A DNA stretch of 19,419 bases, taken from NCBI GenBank assembly GCA_045644765.1, contig JAZRHM010000005.1, forward strand, positions 1 through 19,419. The letters run 5' to 3'. A model generated the notes under the pieces. The model was given only the letters and a program-made list of their open reading frames with translations. It was not told where the DNA came from and made no database searches. A program made the translations under genes and the position numbers. Of this stretch, positions 6,361-14,174 are shown piece by piece (position 1 is the stretch's first letter; the number at the start of each line of letters is the position of its first letter). The DNA comes from JAFTYO01 sp045644765. Its GTDB lineage: Bacteria; Pseudomonadota; Alphaproteobacteria; RF32; CAG-239.

Positions 6361-7218
6361 TTAATCTCTTTGCTTTGCTATTTTATCTATAGCTTTTTTC
6401 AGAATTTCTTCTGTTATGGAATCTTTAGTATAATCCAAAGCCGTTTTTCCTTCGTTATCCTTGACAGTTACATCTGCACCAAGTTCAACCAGTGTTTTCG
6501 TTGCTTCAATATTTCCTTGTATTACAGCAAACATCAATGGTGTATAACTATATTCGTTTCTGGCATTAATATCTGCCCCGAACTCTACCAATATTTTAAT
6601 TATGTCTGCAGCATTATTAAAATAAAATGCTATGGCTGTCATCAACGGTGTATGAGGCTTTAATCCCACAATGATTTTTGCATTAATATCAGCTCCATTT
6701 TTTAGCAATATTTTTATTATCTCTGGACTTTCTTTATCCATTAGTTTCGTAAATAACAAGGATGTTAAATCATCCTCTTTTGTAACGTTTATGCCAGTAA
6801 TTCTCTGAAATTGTTCAAACTCTGCTCTATCTTCATTTTTATAATAAAACGAGAAGAAATCAGCAGCCATTATACTCAACTCTTTAATTTTTCCTGTTTC
6901 GTTATTTTTTGCAATAAAAACAGCATATCCCCCTTCTGGGGTTTTCTGTGAGCACATAAGCATAGGCATATTACTTCCCCTTTGATAAAATAGCATAAAA
7001 CTATTTTTAATATTTGATTTCTTTAATGTTGCTAATTTTCCACTTAAATAATCAAGATATTCTTCTTTATTTGTTAGCTCCTGTAAAACCCACATTGAAT
7101 TATATTTAATATCTTCAGCTATATCATCCTTAATCAGAGATATATCATAATCTGTGTAAGCTTTGGCAAGATTTCTTAAGAATTTCTCTTGGGTTTCAAA
7201 ATCTTTTTTATTCATCAT
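6361..7218 (-). CDS. Ankyrin-repeat protein with N-terminal NTF2-like region
   Basis: A 285-residue predicted cytoplasmic protein without a signal peptide. Residues about 8-130 resemble an NTF2/SnoaL-like fold (FLRNLAKAYTDYDISLIKDD and the following helix and strands); this is a weak call. Residues about 148-265 hold roughly three to four ankyrin repeats: IIKILLKNGADINAK, then HTPLMTAIAFYFNNAADIIK with ILVEFGADINARN, then YTPLMFAVIQGN with TLVELGADVTVKD, and a final GKTALDYTK cap. Ankyrin repeats mediate protein binding; the partner is unknown. I chose the ATG at 7218 because AGGGA lies 5 bases before it; an in-frame ATG at 7242 lacks a ribosome-binding site and ATG 7215 is also possible. It is the last gene of the leftward cluster, 34 bases after the ADP-ribosylglycohydrolase gene. 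Confidence 0.85.
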   Translation of the reverse strand: MMNKKDFETQEKFLRNLAKAYTDYDISLIKDDIAEDIKYNSMWVLQELTNKEEYLDYLSGKLATLKKSNIKNSFMLFYQRGSNMPMLMCSQKTPEGGYAVFIAKNNETGKIKELSIMAADFFSFYYKNEDRAEFEQFQRITGINVTKEDDLTSLLFTKLMDKESPEIIKILLKNGADINAKIIVGLKPHTPLMTAIAFYFNNAADIIKILVEFGADINARNEYSYTPLMFAVIQGNIEATKTLVELGADVTVKDNEGKTALDYTKDSITEEILKKAIDKIAKQRD

Positions 7219-7252
7219 TGTGTTCCCTAATAAACTATTCATAAATATTTGA

Positions 7253-8113
7253 TTAAAACTTATCTCTTATTTTATTATCAATATTGTTTACAACAGTTTG
7301 CAAATGATAATTCAAATAACTAGATGCTTTTTCTTTTATATCATCAGGTATTCCATAATATGCTCCTGCAACAGCTCCTGTTATTGCTGCAATAGTATCA
7401 CTATCTCCACCAATTGAAATCGCATTTCTTATAGCATCTTCATAGCTTTCGCTTTCAAAGAAAGCTTGTAAAGCTTGAGGGACACTTCCTTGACAAGATA
7501 CATCAAAGTCATAATAGTCTCTTATAGAATCTATAGTGAAATCTATTTGATAGTAATTATCTAAAATATATTGTCTGATTTCTTCTTTTGTAGAATCGTG
7601 TAATGCCATATATGTTGCAACAGTTGTTGCTTCTGCTCCTTTTAATCCTTCTGGATGATTATGTGTTACACAAGTTACTTTATGTGATAGGTCCTTAGCT
7701 TCCTCTAATGAATTGGCAAAATATGCACATCCGCTAACACGCATTGCTGCTCCATTTCCCCAACTGTTATACGGTTTGGTTGATTTGCTTAAGAACCACC
7801 TACAAAAGCTTCCTCCATAATCGGCATCAGGATAAAGTGTTCCAAATTCATGCAGTTTACTTATTGTCTTTTTGCTCAAATATGTATAATTTTTGTTGCA
7901 TTCTAACAGAGTTTGCCCAATTGCAATGGTTAAAACAGAATCATCTGTATAAAAACACTCATTGGTTAAAAATTCAAAATCTTTTGATTTGCGGTTGTTC
8001 CACTCAAAACGTGACCCTACAATATCTCCAATGATTGCACCAAGTATTCCTTTATATTTCATTTTAATCTCGCATTCTTCTATTTTATCAAATTTTGTTA
8101 TGTCTTCTGACAT
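7253..8113 (-). CDS. ADP-ribosylglycohydrolase (ARH/DraG family)
   Basis: A 286-residue member of the ADP-ribosylglycohydrolase family, which removes ADP-ribose from proteins or small molecules at a two-Mg2+ centre. The family motifs are visible in order: GAIIGDIVGSRFE (residues 25-37), TDDS (56-59, first metal-binding acidic pair), GNGAAMR (119-125), THNHPEG (150-156) and GGDSDT (235-240, second metal-binding motif), followed by ITGAVAGAYYG. All expected acidic residues are present, so it should be active; the substrate cannot be told from the sequence. The start is supported by GAGGT about 7 bases before ATG 8113; a later in-frame ATG (MKYKG, residue 18) is nearer the usual family start. 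It lies between a DUF805-like membrane protein gene and an ankyrin gene, all on the minus strand. Confidence 0.93.
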   Translation of the reverse strand: MSEDITKFDKIEECEIKMKYKGILGAIIGDIVGSRFEWNNRKSKDFEFLTNECFYTDDSVLTIAIGQTLLECNKNYTYLSKKTISKLHEFGTLYPDADYGGSFCRWFLSKSTKPYNSWGNGAAMRVSGCAYFANSLEEAKDLSHKVTCVTHNHPEGLKGAEATTVATYMALHDSTKEEIRQYILDNYYQIDFTIDSIRDYYDFDVSCQGSVPQALQAFFESESYEDAIRNAISIGGDSDTIAAITGAVAGAYYGIPDDIKEKASSYLNYHLQTVVNNIDNKIRDKF

Positions 8114-8139
8114 ATTTACACCTCAAAAATATTACGATT

Positions 8140-8556
8140 TTAATGCCAAAACAACAATGTTTTTTTATCTTTGACGAATAAAGGTAAGAAAATTAACAAA
8201 TATAAAATACCACCGGAAAATACTAAGTGCATATTTTTGCTCATGTGAGCAAGAGGAAGAAAAATATCTTTACACAATATGTGAGCTAAAATCCAAAAAT
8301 ATGTTAAACTTGGATTTATCCCTAAATTATTAAGTCTTGCAGCAACAATTATCCCCAAAAGATACAACACTAATAACATCATAGGAGATTCAAATAAAAA
8401 TTTTATTATCATTATATTCGGTAAAGATAAATGAATATAAAATTCTATCAGAATGAGTTTAATCAGTATAATAAAAGAAAAATAAAAGAGTAAGTGTTTT
8501 CGTTGTATGTTTCCTTTAAAGGTAAGAAAGTCTTTTAATTTGTTAATTGTATTCAT
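8140..8556 (-). CDS. DUF805-like small integral membrane protein
   Basis: A 138-residue, strongly hydrophobic protein with about four predicted transmembrane segments (roughly residues 21-41, 48-72, 84-104 and 112-127). The N-terminal FKGNIQRKHLLFYFSFI resembles the FxGRxxRxxFW start of DUF805 proteins. VAARLNNLGIN resembles the ARRLHDxG motif, with the central residues changed, so it is a divergent member or a look-alike. The DUF805 function is not established. The ribosome-binding site CGGAGA lies about 7 bases before the ATG. The upstream gap of 93 bases holds a minus-strand TATAAT (8603-8608 on +), a possible internal promoter with a poor -35. The ADP-ribosylglycohydrolase gene begins 26 bases downstream. 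Confidence 0.7.
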   Translation of the reverse strand: MNTINKLKDFLTFKGNIQRKHLLFYFSFIILIKLILIEFYIHLSLPNIMIIKFLFESPMMLLVLYLLGIIVAARLNNLGINPSLTYFWILAHILCKDIFLPLAHMSKNMHLVFSGGILYLLIFLPLFVKDKKTLLFWH

Positions 8557-8649
8557 GTAAATTCTCCGATAAATGTTAATATCAACATGAAATATACAAA
8601 ATATTATAATGCCTTTTGGTCGCTTTTAATGCGACATTTTTATCAAAAT

Positions 8650-9738
8650 TTATTTTGTACCTAATATCGGACAATCAAAAGAATAAAGAATTTCGTTTAC
8701 CTGTAAAATATCAAAAATTTGTTTTTTAATGACATATTCCATTATTAAATCTTGCTTTATACTGTGTGATATGGAATATCCGGCACTATCTAACAGTTCT
8801 TTTGCCTCATCAAGATTGAGTTTTAAGCCTATAATTAAGGCAAACACAGTGTTTTTACGAGGTTGATAGTTTTTGTTACTTCTTATTTTAGAAAATAATC
8901 GTCTATCTACATTTGCGTTTTTATAACAATCTGTTTCGGAAATACCTTTTTCTTTTATGAGCTTAAAAAGTGTTTGTGAAAAAGTAGGTTCTAAATCAGA
9001 ATCGGTATAAATTATTTGATATAGAACTCCAGAGGATTCCCAATCCCAACTACGTACAACCTCATCATTAAAGTGTTCATCAATATATGCTTGTATTTCC
9101 AAATTTAAACTGCGTATATATTCAGACAATTGGCGGACAGGTTTATGTGGCTGCTTTTGTACTTTTGAGTTTAATTTGCGTGTATTCTTAGTGGTATTTG
9201 CTATTTTAAAAATTTCTTTTTTATCTACAATATCTTTTGATTTCGCATTATTAGATTTATGATATACGCTAGTCGTATCCGTAGCTTTGTTCAATTCATC
9301 TAAAAATGTATCAATCTCCTTAATAAGCGTATTAGCATTATCGCTTGATACATCATCATCCAATTTAAAATGTTTTGTTGGTAAAATTTGAATAAGTTTA
9401 CTTTGCATTGATGTTATAAATATATCTCTGTCTTTTAAACATAGTTTTTTTACGTAAGATATTCTTACCGCATTTGATAAAAAGAGCGAAAATGGTCCGA
9501 AAACAAAATATAATAAAGCAAAATACCACGCATATTTATACGCACAAACGATTGCGGTCATAATCAAAATAAAACCAACAAAGAGTATAATATTATCAAG
9601 ATAAAAATCTTTGCGTCGAATACAAAATTTTTCTGCACCCGACTTATCAACCAATAAAGTTACTTCTTTGTTGTTATAATGTTCAACAAATTTTTCATAA
9701 CTTATATATAATATAGGAGAAACTGTTTGTTTTTTCAT
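8650..9738 (-). CDS. Two-TM protein with C-terminal helical (HTH-like) domain
   Basis: No function is recognised. The upstream in-frame ATG at 9783 would give 377 residues; I prefer ATG 9738 (362 residues) because it has AAGGT upstream and the best promoter puts the transcript start almost on 9783. Numbering from 9783: residues 63-80 and 84-104 are two transmembrane segments, 140-215 is a charged Lys/Ser/Asn-rich linker, and 265-377 is a compact helical domain. That domain contains NVDRRLFSKIRSNKNYQPRK, LNLDEAKELLDSAGYSISHS and DILQVNEILYSF. From memory, such a domain ends many Firmicutes macro-domain and related signalling proteins, with a lambda-repressor-like helical look. An anchored sensor or regulator is inference. 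It is first in the leftward cluster, divergent from the 514-residue gene. Confidence 0.75.
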   Translation of the reverse strand: MKKQTVSPILYISYEKFVEHYNNKEVTLLVDKSGAEKFCIRRKDFYLDNIILFVGFILIMTAIVCAYKYAWYFALLYFVFGPFSLFLSNAVRISYVKKLCLKDRDIFITSMQSKLIQILPTKHFKLDDDVSSDNANTLIKEIDTFLDELNKATDTTSVYHKSNNAKSKDIVDKKEIFKIANTTKNTRKLNSKVQKQPHKPVRQLSEYIRSLNLEIQAYIDEHFNDEVVRSWDWESSGVLYQIIYTDSDLEPTFSQTLFKLIKEKGISETDCYKNANVDRRLFSKIRSNKNYQPRKNTVFALIIGLKLNLDEAKELLDSAGYSISHSIKQDLIMEYVIKKQIFDILQVNEILYSFDCPILGTK

Positions 9739-9790
9739 ATATAGAGACCTTGACAGAGAGAGGTAATTCAGTGTTTTTATCATATATTTA

Positions 9791-9820
9791 ATAATAGCTC
9801 AAAATTTTTATGTAAATCAA
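9791..9820 (-). promoter_or_regulatory. Candidate promoter of the leftward accessory cluster
   Basis: On the minus strand TTGATT (9820-9815) is followed after 18 bases by TATTAT (9796-9791). The expected transcript start falls at about 9783, on the upstream in-frame ATG. This favours the downstream start at 9738, which has a ribosome-binding site, for the first gene. The site is a motif match only. Confidence 0.5.
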
Positions 9821-9886
9821 GAAATTTTCTTACAAATCATATTTTGAAAAATAAGAATATAAGCATTTTCTTTTCTATTAAATTGT

Positions 9887-9915
9887 TTGACAGGACTTTT
9901 GTTATGATGTACTAT
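9887..9915 (+). promoter_or_regulatory. Near-consensus sigma-70 promoter of the 514-residue gene
   Basis: TTGACA (9887-9892, perfect -35) is followed, after an ideal 17-base spacer, by TACTAT (9910-9915). The predicted start is near 9922, giving a leader of only about 14 bases that begins at the AGGAG ribosome-binding site (9922-9926). This is the best promoter match seen in the window. Confidence 0.75.
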
Positions 9916-9935
9916 CCAAATAGGAGATTGGTGAA

Positions 9936-11480
9936 ATGGGTGTTTTTGATTTTTTAAAATCTAAAGTAAGAGAAGAGTATGTAGAAACCGAAATATTGGA
10001 AAACGGCACCAAGGTTGAAAAAAGCTACATAAAAGGTCAACTGTCTACAATTGTAAAAAGATATCCTGATGATAGCTATGAGTTGTTTGATTCTGATGGA
10101 GTTAAAATTTCTGAAAAAACATCTGATGGAACCCATAGAGTTTATGAACATGGCAAGTTGATTAAAGAAACAACACCTGATAATACTGTTACGACATATC
10201 ATGAAAACGGAAATGTTTCAACCATTACACGAGCAAATGGCGAGTATGTAAGCTATTACGATAATCAAAAACTACATGTAAAAAGAAAGTGTGGTTATGA
10301 AATTGCCAAATTTAAAGACGGTAGTTTGAAATATGAGTTTAAGAATGGAAATTTAAAAGTTAATCCGGTATTTTTTTCATATTACAGAATTGGGGCAAAG
10401 GATAAAAATGCAAATAATCATTGGAATGAGAATGTACAACTTGATCCTAACAAGAAAACTTTATTTTGCTTAGGAGGAGATCAGACAAGAAATTCCAGAG
10501 AAGCTAATGGTAATATAAATGCTTTCTTGAAAGTTTTAGGCTTAAATGAGAACCAACAAGAAGATGTTCAGCTATGTGCATGTTACAGACCATCTTCATT
10601 TGATGCCGGAATTCATGAGTTTGTGAGAATAACCAGAGATTCTGATAAAAGAATAAAACAAGATTATAGAAGAGAAATTTTAGCAAAATTTATGCCATTT
10701 ATGGCTCAGATTAAAGATGGTAAATTTGAAAGATATTCAAGTAAAAAACTAAATAAAAACTTCCGAAATATAATGATTCAGGCGCATTGTTACGGCGCTA
10801 ATGATTTGCCTGTTATATCTAAAGTGTTTAAGGAGGCGATGTCTTCTTTAGGATATAGCAAGGATGAAATACAAAAAGCATTGAAACAAGTTATTTGTGT
10901 GACCAACAATTCGCAACGTGAACTAAAAGATAATACAGGGTTTACATGTTTTCACAGATATTCGGTAAAAGATGGTCAGTTTGAGCCTGAGTATGATACC
11001 AGATATTCTGATGATTATCCTGTGTTTTTAGGTACACATACAACATATAATCAAAAAAGCGGTGACAAATCAGCTTTGGTACCTATAAAGCCTAATGAGA
11101 TTTTGATGGTTTTTGATAAAGTTTTGACATCGGGAAGTGAGCATAATGAAGGTTTTTGGACACTTGATGAAAGGATGCTTACAGAAGTGGGAAAACAACA
11201 AGCCGAACTGATGAAACAAATAGGAGGCTTTTGGTATGAAAACTCTTCTGATGTTCCAGATGCGGAAGCGTTGTTATTAAAATGTTCGGCAAAAAGCAGC
11301 GTAAAGCCTTTTGTTATGAAAGCTCTGCGTGACGGGAAAAAACTTAAGGCCGAACAAAAGAATATGCTTGTTAACCATTATATCTTAAAAAAAGAATGGA
11401 ATAAATTTAATAGTAACAAAGAGCCGGAATATAATGGTATCTTTAAGCTATTGTCTGAAAAAAATCGTAAATTGCACTAG
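9936..11480 (+). CDS. MORN-like repeat protein with unrecognised, possibly hydrolase-like C-terminal domain
   Basis: A 514-residue protein with no signal peptide or membrane segment; I do not recognise the full family. Residues about 20-140 form short strand-turn repeats of the MORN-variant/YwqK type (DDSYELFDSDGVKISE, DNTVTTYHENGNVSTI, DGSLKYEFKNGNLKV). Residues about 172-415 look like an alpha/beta domain: strand KTLFCLGGDQTR (174-185), then NFRNIMIQAHCYGANDL (275-291), where HCYG (284-287) resembles a nucleophile elbow with Cys285 in place of Ser, strand VICVTNN, and candidate acid/base residues such as His368 and His403. A Cys-dependent hydrolase is therefore an inference from motif shape only. 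The C-terminal 100 residues are charged and helical. It has its own strong promoter, AGGAG 9 bases before the ATG, and a perfect terminator after it, so it is monocistronic. Confidence 0.8.
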   Translation: MGVFDFLKSKVREEYVETEILENGTKVEKSYIKGQLSTIVKRYPDDSYELFDSDGVKISEKTSDGTHRVYEHGKLIKETTPDNTVTTYHENGNVSTITRANGEYVSYYDNQKLHVKRKCGYEIAKFKDGSLKYEFKNGNLKVNPVFFSYYRIGAKDKNANNHWNENVQLDPNKKTLFCLGGDQTRNSREANGNINAFLKVLGLNENQQEDVQLCACYRPSSFDAGIHEFVRITRDSDKRIKQDYRREILAKFMPFMAQIKDGKFERYSSKKLNKNFRNIMIQAHCYGANDLPVISKVFKEAMSSLGYSKDEIQKALKQVICVTNNSQRELKDNTGFTCFHRYSVKDGQFEPEYDTRYSDDYPVFLGTHTTYNQKSGDKSALVPIKPNEILMVFDKVLTSGSEHNEGFWTLDERMLTEVGKQQAELMKQIGGFWYENSSDVPDAEALLLKCSAKSSVKPFVMKALRDGKKLKAEQKNMLVNHYILKKEWNKFNSNKEPEYNGIFKLLSEKNRKLH

Positions 11481-11494
11481 ATTTAAGAGTTTAG

Positions 11495-11535
11495 TATATA
11501 AAAACACCCCGACTTTATCGGGGTGTTTTTATATA
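11495..11535. terminator. Perfect bidirectional terminator between convergent genes
   Basis: The 18-bp arms 11495-11512 and 11518-11535 are exact reverse complements around a CTTTA loop. Their core is ACACCCCGA/TCGGGGTGT, flanked by A and T runs on both sides. It serves both the 514-residue gene ending at 11480 and the phosphorylase gene ending at 11547. Confidence 0.95.
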
Positions 11536-11546
11536 ATTCAGATAAT

Positions 11547-14012
11547 TTAATCTACAGGTTTGATATGCCATATATTTTTAGCATAATCCATTATAGATCT
11601 GTCACTTGAAAAATAGCCGATACGAGCAACATTTAAAAGAGCCATCTTATTCCATTTTTCACGATCTAAATAATCTTTTTCGGCGCGATGCATTGCGTTA
11701 TTAAAATCTTCCAAATCAGCCAAAATGAAATAATAATCGCGGTTAAGCAATTCTTCAACAATAGGCTTAAACAGTAAAACTCTGTCTTTTTCGCAAAACA
11801 TATTTGAATTAAGAGAATTTAAGATACGTTTGATATAATCTGATTTTTCATATATTTCACGAGGATTATAAGAGTTTCTCATTTCTTTGATTTTTTCATC
11901 TCTTAAACCGAACAGATAAAAATTGTCTTCTCCGGCGGCTTCTCTGATTTCGATATTTGCTCCATCATAAGTTCCGACTGTTAAAGCGCCGTTTAATGCA
12001 AATTTCATATTGCCAGTTCCGGAAGCTTCAAAGCCGGCAGTGGAAACTTGCAAACTGATGTCAGCAGCCGGAATTAATCTTTCAGCCATAGATACTTTAT
12101 AATCCGGAATAAAGACAACTTTTATAGCGTCATTAACTCTCGGATCATTGTTAACTACTTCCGCCACATTGTTAATCAGCTTAATGATAAGTTTTGCAAA
12201 TGTGTATGAAGGGGCTGATTTTCCGGCAAAAATATAGGTCTTATTTTTTGCAGGACGAACGTTATCTTTTGTAATAGCAAGATATTCTCCTATTACTTGT
12301 AATATGGTCATTAATTGACGTTTATATTCATGAATGCGTTTTGCATGCACAATATATATGCTGTCAGAATTGATAATTGTTCCGGTTGCTTTGAATGCCA
12401 AAAATGCCATACGTTCTTTGTTAGCCTTTTTGATGTTGTCAAACTGTTTTATAAAATCTTTATCGTCTACAAATTTTTCTAATTTACGTAAATCATCTAA
12501 ATTTGTTATCCAGTTTTGGCCAATTTTTTCAGATATTAAATCAGCTAAAGCTGTGTTTGCGTGTAAAAGCCAACGACGAGGTGTTATGCCGTTTGTTACA
12601 TTGGTAAACTTTTCAGGCCATAATTCATAAAATTCGGGAACTAAAGATTTTTTAATGAGTTCTGAGTGAAGTTTTGCTACACCATTGACCGAAAAAGAGC
12701 CGACAATGGATAAATTTGCCATGCGAATTATCTGATTGTCGCCTTCTCCCGAAACAATAGATACTTTTGAAAGTTTAGCAGAATTATCTCCAAATTTTGT
12801 TTTCGCAAATTCAATAAATCGACGATTTATTTCGTAGATAATTTGTAAATGCCTTGGTAACAATTTTCCTAAAATACGTGTCGGCCATGTTTCTAAAGCT
12901 TCCGGTAACAAGGTATGGTTGGTATAAGCAAAAATTTTCGATGTGATATCCCAAGCATCTTCCCATTCAAGCCCATATTGGTCAATCAATAAACGCATCA
13001 TTTCTGCGATGGCAAGTGCCGGGTGGGTGTCGTTTAATTGAATACAAACATATTCCGGCATTTTATCAAAATCATTACTTTTTTCTAAGAAACGTCGAAT
13101 TATATCTTGGATTGCGCATGAAACAAAGAAATATTGCTGTGTCAAACGCAAAGTTTTACCTGATTCAACAGCATCTGAAGGATATAAAACTTTTGATACG
13201 GTTTCTGATTTTATTTTTGCTTTTACGGCTTCAATGTAGCCACCTTCATTAAACACATTAATGTCAAGTTCAGAATCTGTTTTGGCAGAAAACAGACGTA
13301 AATAGTTTACTGATTTTCCGTTATAACCGACAATAGGAAAATCGTATGGTACACCATATAATGTTTGCGTATTCACCCAAGTGAAATATGGTTTTCCGTT
13401 AGCCCCTATGTAGCTGTCAACATTACCATATATCGGGATAGCAACTTTTCTGTCGTTACGGGCAAATTGCCAAGGAGAATTTTCACCAAGCCAACTATCA
13501 GCTTGTTCTATTTGCCAACCGTTATCAAATTTTTGCTTAAATAAACCGAATTGATAGTTGATTCCATATCCGAAACCGGCAATCCCTAATGATGCCATAG
13601 AATCAAGATAACAAGCGGCAAGCCTTCCTAAACCACCATTGCCGAGTGCCGGATCATATTCAGCATTATAAATTTCTTCCATTGTCAGGTTTGGAAAACC
13701 ATCAATTTCAATATCTTCGATAAGTTTGAATAAACCTAAATTATGGAGATTGTTTTCTAAAGAACGGCCAATTAAATATTCAATGGAAAGGTAATAAACT
13801 CTTTTGGTTCCGACTTTGTTGTAGCGTGCAATGGTTTGATACATTTTATCCATTGCAAACTCTCTTACGGCTAATGCAATAGCCTCTAAAGCTTCTTCTT
13901 TTGTGAGCTCACAGGCACGTTTGCCGATAAAATATTTTATATAATGTTCAATAGAAAGTTTTAAGCGAGCTTTATCAATTTCATTGATAACGTTGGTAGA
14001 TCCTTTTTTCAC
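11547..14012 (-). CDS. glgP: Glycogen/maltodextrin (alpha-glucan) phosphorylase
   Basis: An 821-residue GT35 alpha-glucan phosphorylase, which releases glucose 1-phosphate from the non-reducing ends of glycogen or maltodextrins with pyridoxal phosphate. Visible landmarks are YYLSIEYLIGRSLENNLHNL near the N terminus, AEYDPALGNGGLGRLAACYL, CIQLNDTHPALAIAEMMRLL, NVTNGITPRRW, HAKRIHEYKRQLM, KVVFIPDYKVSMAERLIPAA and the PLP site EASGTGNMKFALNGALTVGT, whose Lys is residue 670. The length is normal and no key residue is missing. The start is GTG at 14012-14010, with AGGAG about 7 bases upstream. It stands alone; no glgA, glgB, glgC or malQ gene is in the window, so glycogen versus maltodextrin preference cannot be settled. 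Confidence 0.96.
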   Translation of the reverse strand: MKKGSTNVINEIDKARLKLSIEHYIKYFIGKRACELTKEEALEAIALAVREFAMDKMYQTIARYNKVGTKRVYYLSIEYLIGRSLENNLHNLGLFKLIEDIEIDGFPNLTMEEIYNAEYDPALGNGGLGRLAACYLDSMASLGIAGFGYGINYQFGLFKQKFDNGWQIEQADSWLGENSPWQFARNDRKVAIPIYGNVDSYIGANGKPYFTWVNTQTLYGVPYDFPIVGYNGKSVNYLRLFSAKTDSELDINVFNEGGYIEAVKAKIKSETVSKVLYPSDAVESGKTLRLTQQYFFVSCAIQDIIRRFLEKSNDFDKMPEYVCIQLNDTHPALAIAEMMRLLIDQYGLEWEDAWDITSKIFAYTNHTLLPEALETWPTRILGKLLPRHLQIIYEINRRFIEFAKTKFGDNSAKLSKVSIVSGEGDNQIIRMANLSIVGSFSVNGVAKLHSELIKKSLVPEFYELWPEKFTNVTNGITPRRWLLHANTALADLISEKIGQNWITNLDDLRKLEKFVDDKDFIKQFDNIKKANKERMAFLAFKATGTIINSDSIYIVHAKRIHEYKRQLMTILQVIGEYLAITKDNVRPAKNKTYIFAGKSAPSYTFAKLIIKLINNVAEVVNNDPRVNDAIKVVFIPDYKVSMAERLIPAADISLQVSTAGFEASGTGNMKFALNGALTVGTYDGANIEIREAAGEDNFYLFGLRDEKIKEMRNSYNPREIYEKSDYIKRILNSLNSNMFCEKDRVLLFKPIVEELLNRDYYFILADLEDFNNAMHRAEKDYLDREKWNKMALLNVARIGYFSSDRSIMDYAKNIWHIKPVD

Positions 14013-14110
14013 GTTTTTCTCCTATTTAAAATACCCAATTATCCAGCATGTTATATAAAAATGTTTGAAAATTACTTAATAATATAAGATTATTTTTTTA
14101 AAAATAAAAG

Positions 14111-14139
14111 TTGCAAATTTTTCTATTTTGATAGATAAT
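14111..14139 (+). promoter_or_regulatory. Candidate promoter for the tolC-like operon
   Basis: TTGCAA (14111-14116), a 17-base spacer and GATAAT (14134-14139) lie 36 bases before the tolC-like start codon, in the divergent glgP-tolC gap. The predicted transcript start is near 14146. It is a good but unproven match. Confidence 0.6.
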
Positions 14140-14174
14140 TTGTCCGTTGAAATTAGATTAAACAGGAAAATGTG

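Noticed and set aside
7219..7242. Upstream ATG at 7242 as start of the ankyrin protein
   Set aside because: No ribosome-binding site precedes it, whereas AGGGA lies at a good distance from ATG 7218/7215.
7744..8174. Rightward ORFs across the ADP-ribosylglycohydrolase gene
   Set aside because: They are antisense to a gene with all family motifs, and their translations show no domain or good start site.
8619..8643. GTCGC/GCGAC hairpin with following T run as a terminator
   Set aside because: It is oriented for + transcription, while both flanking genes run on the minus strand, and the stem is only 5 bp.
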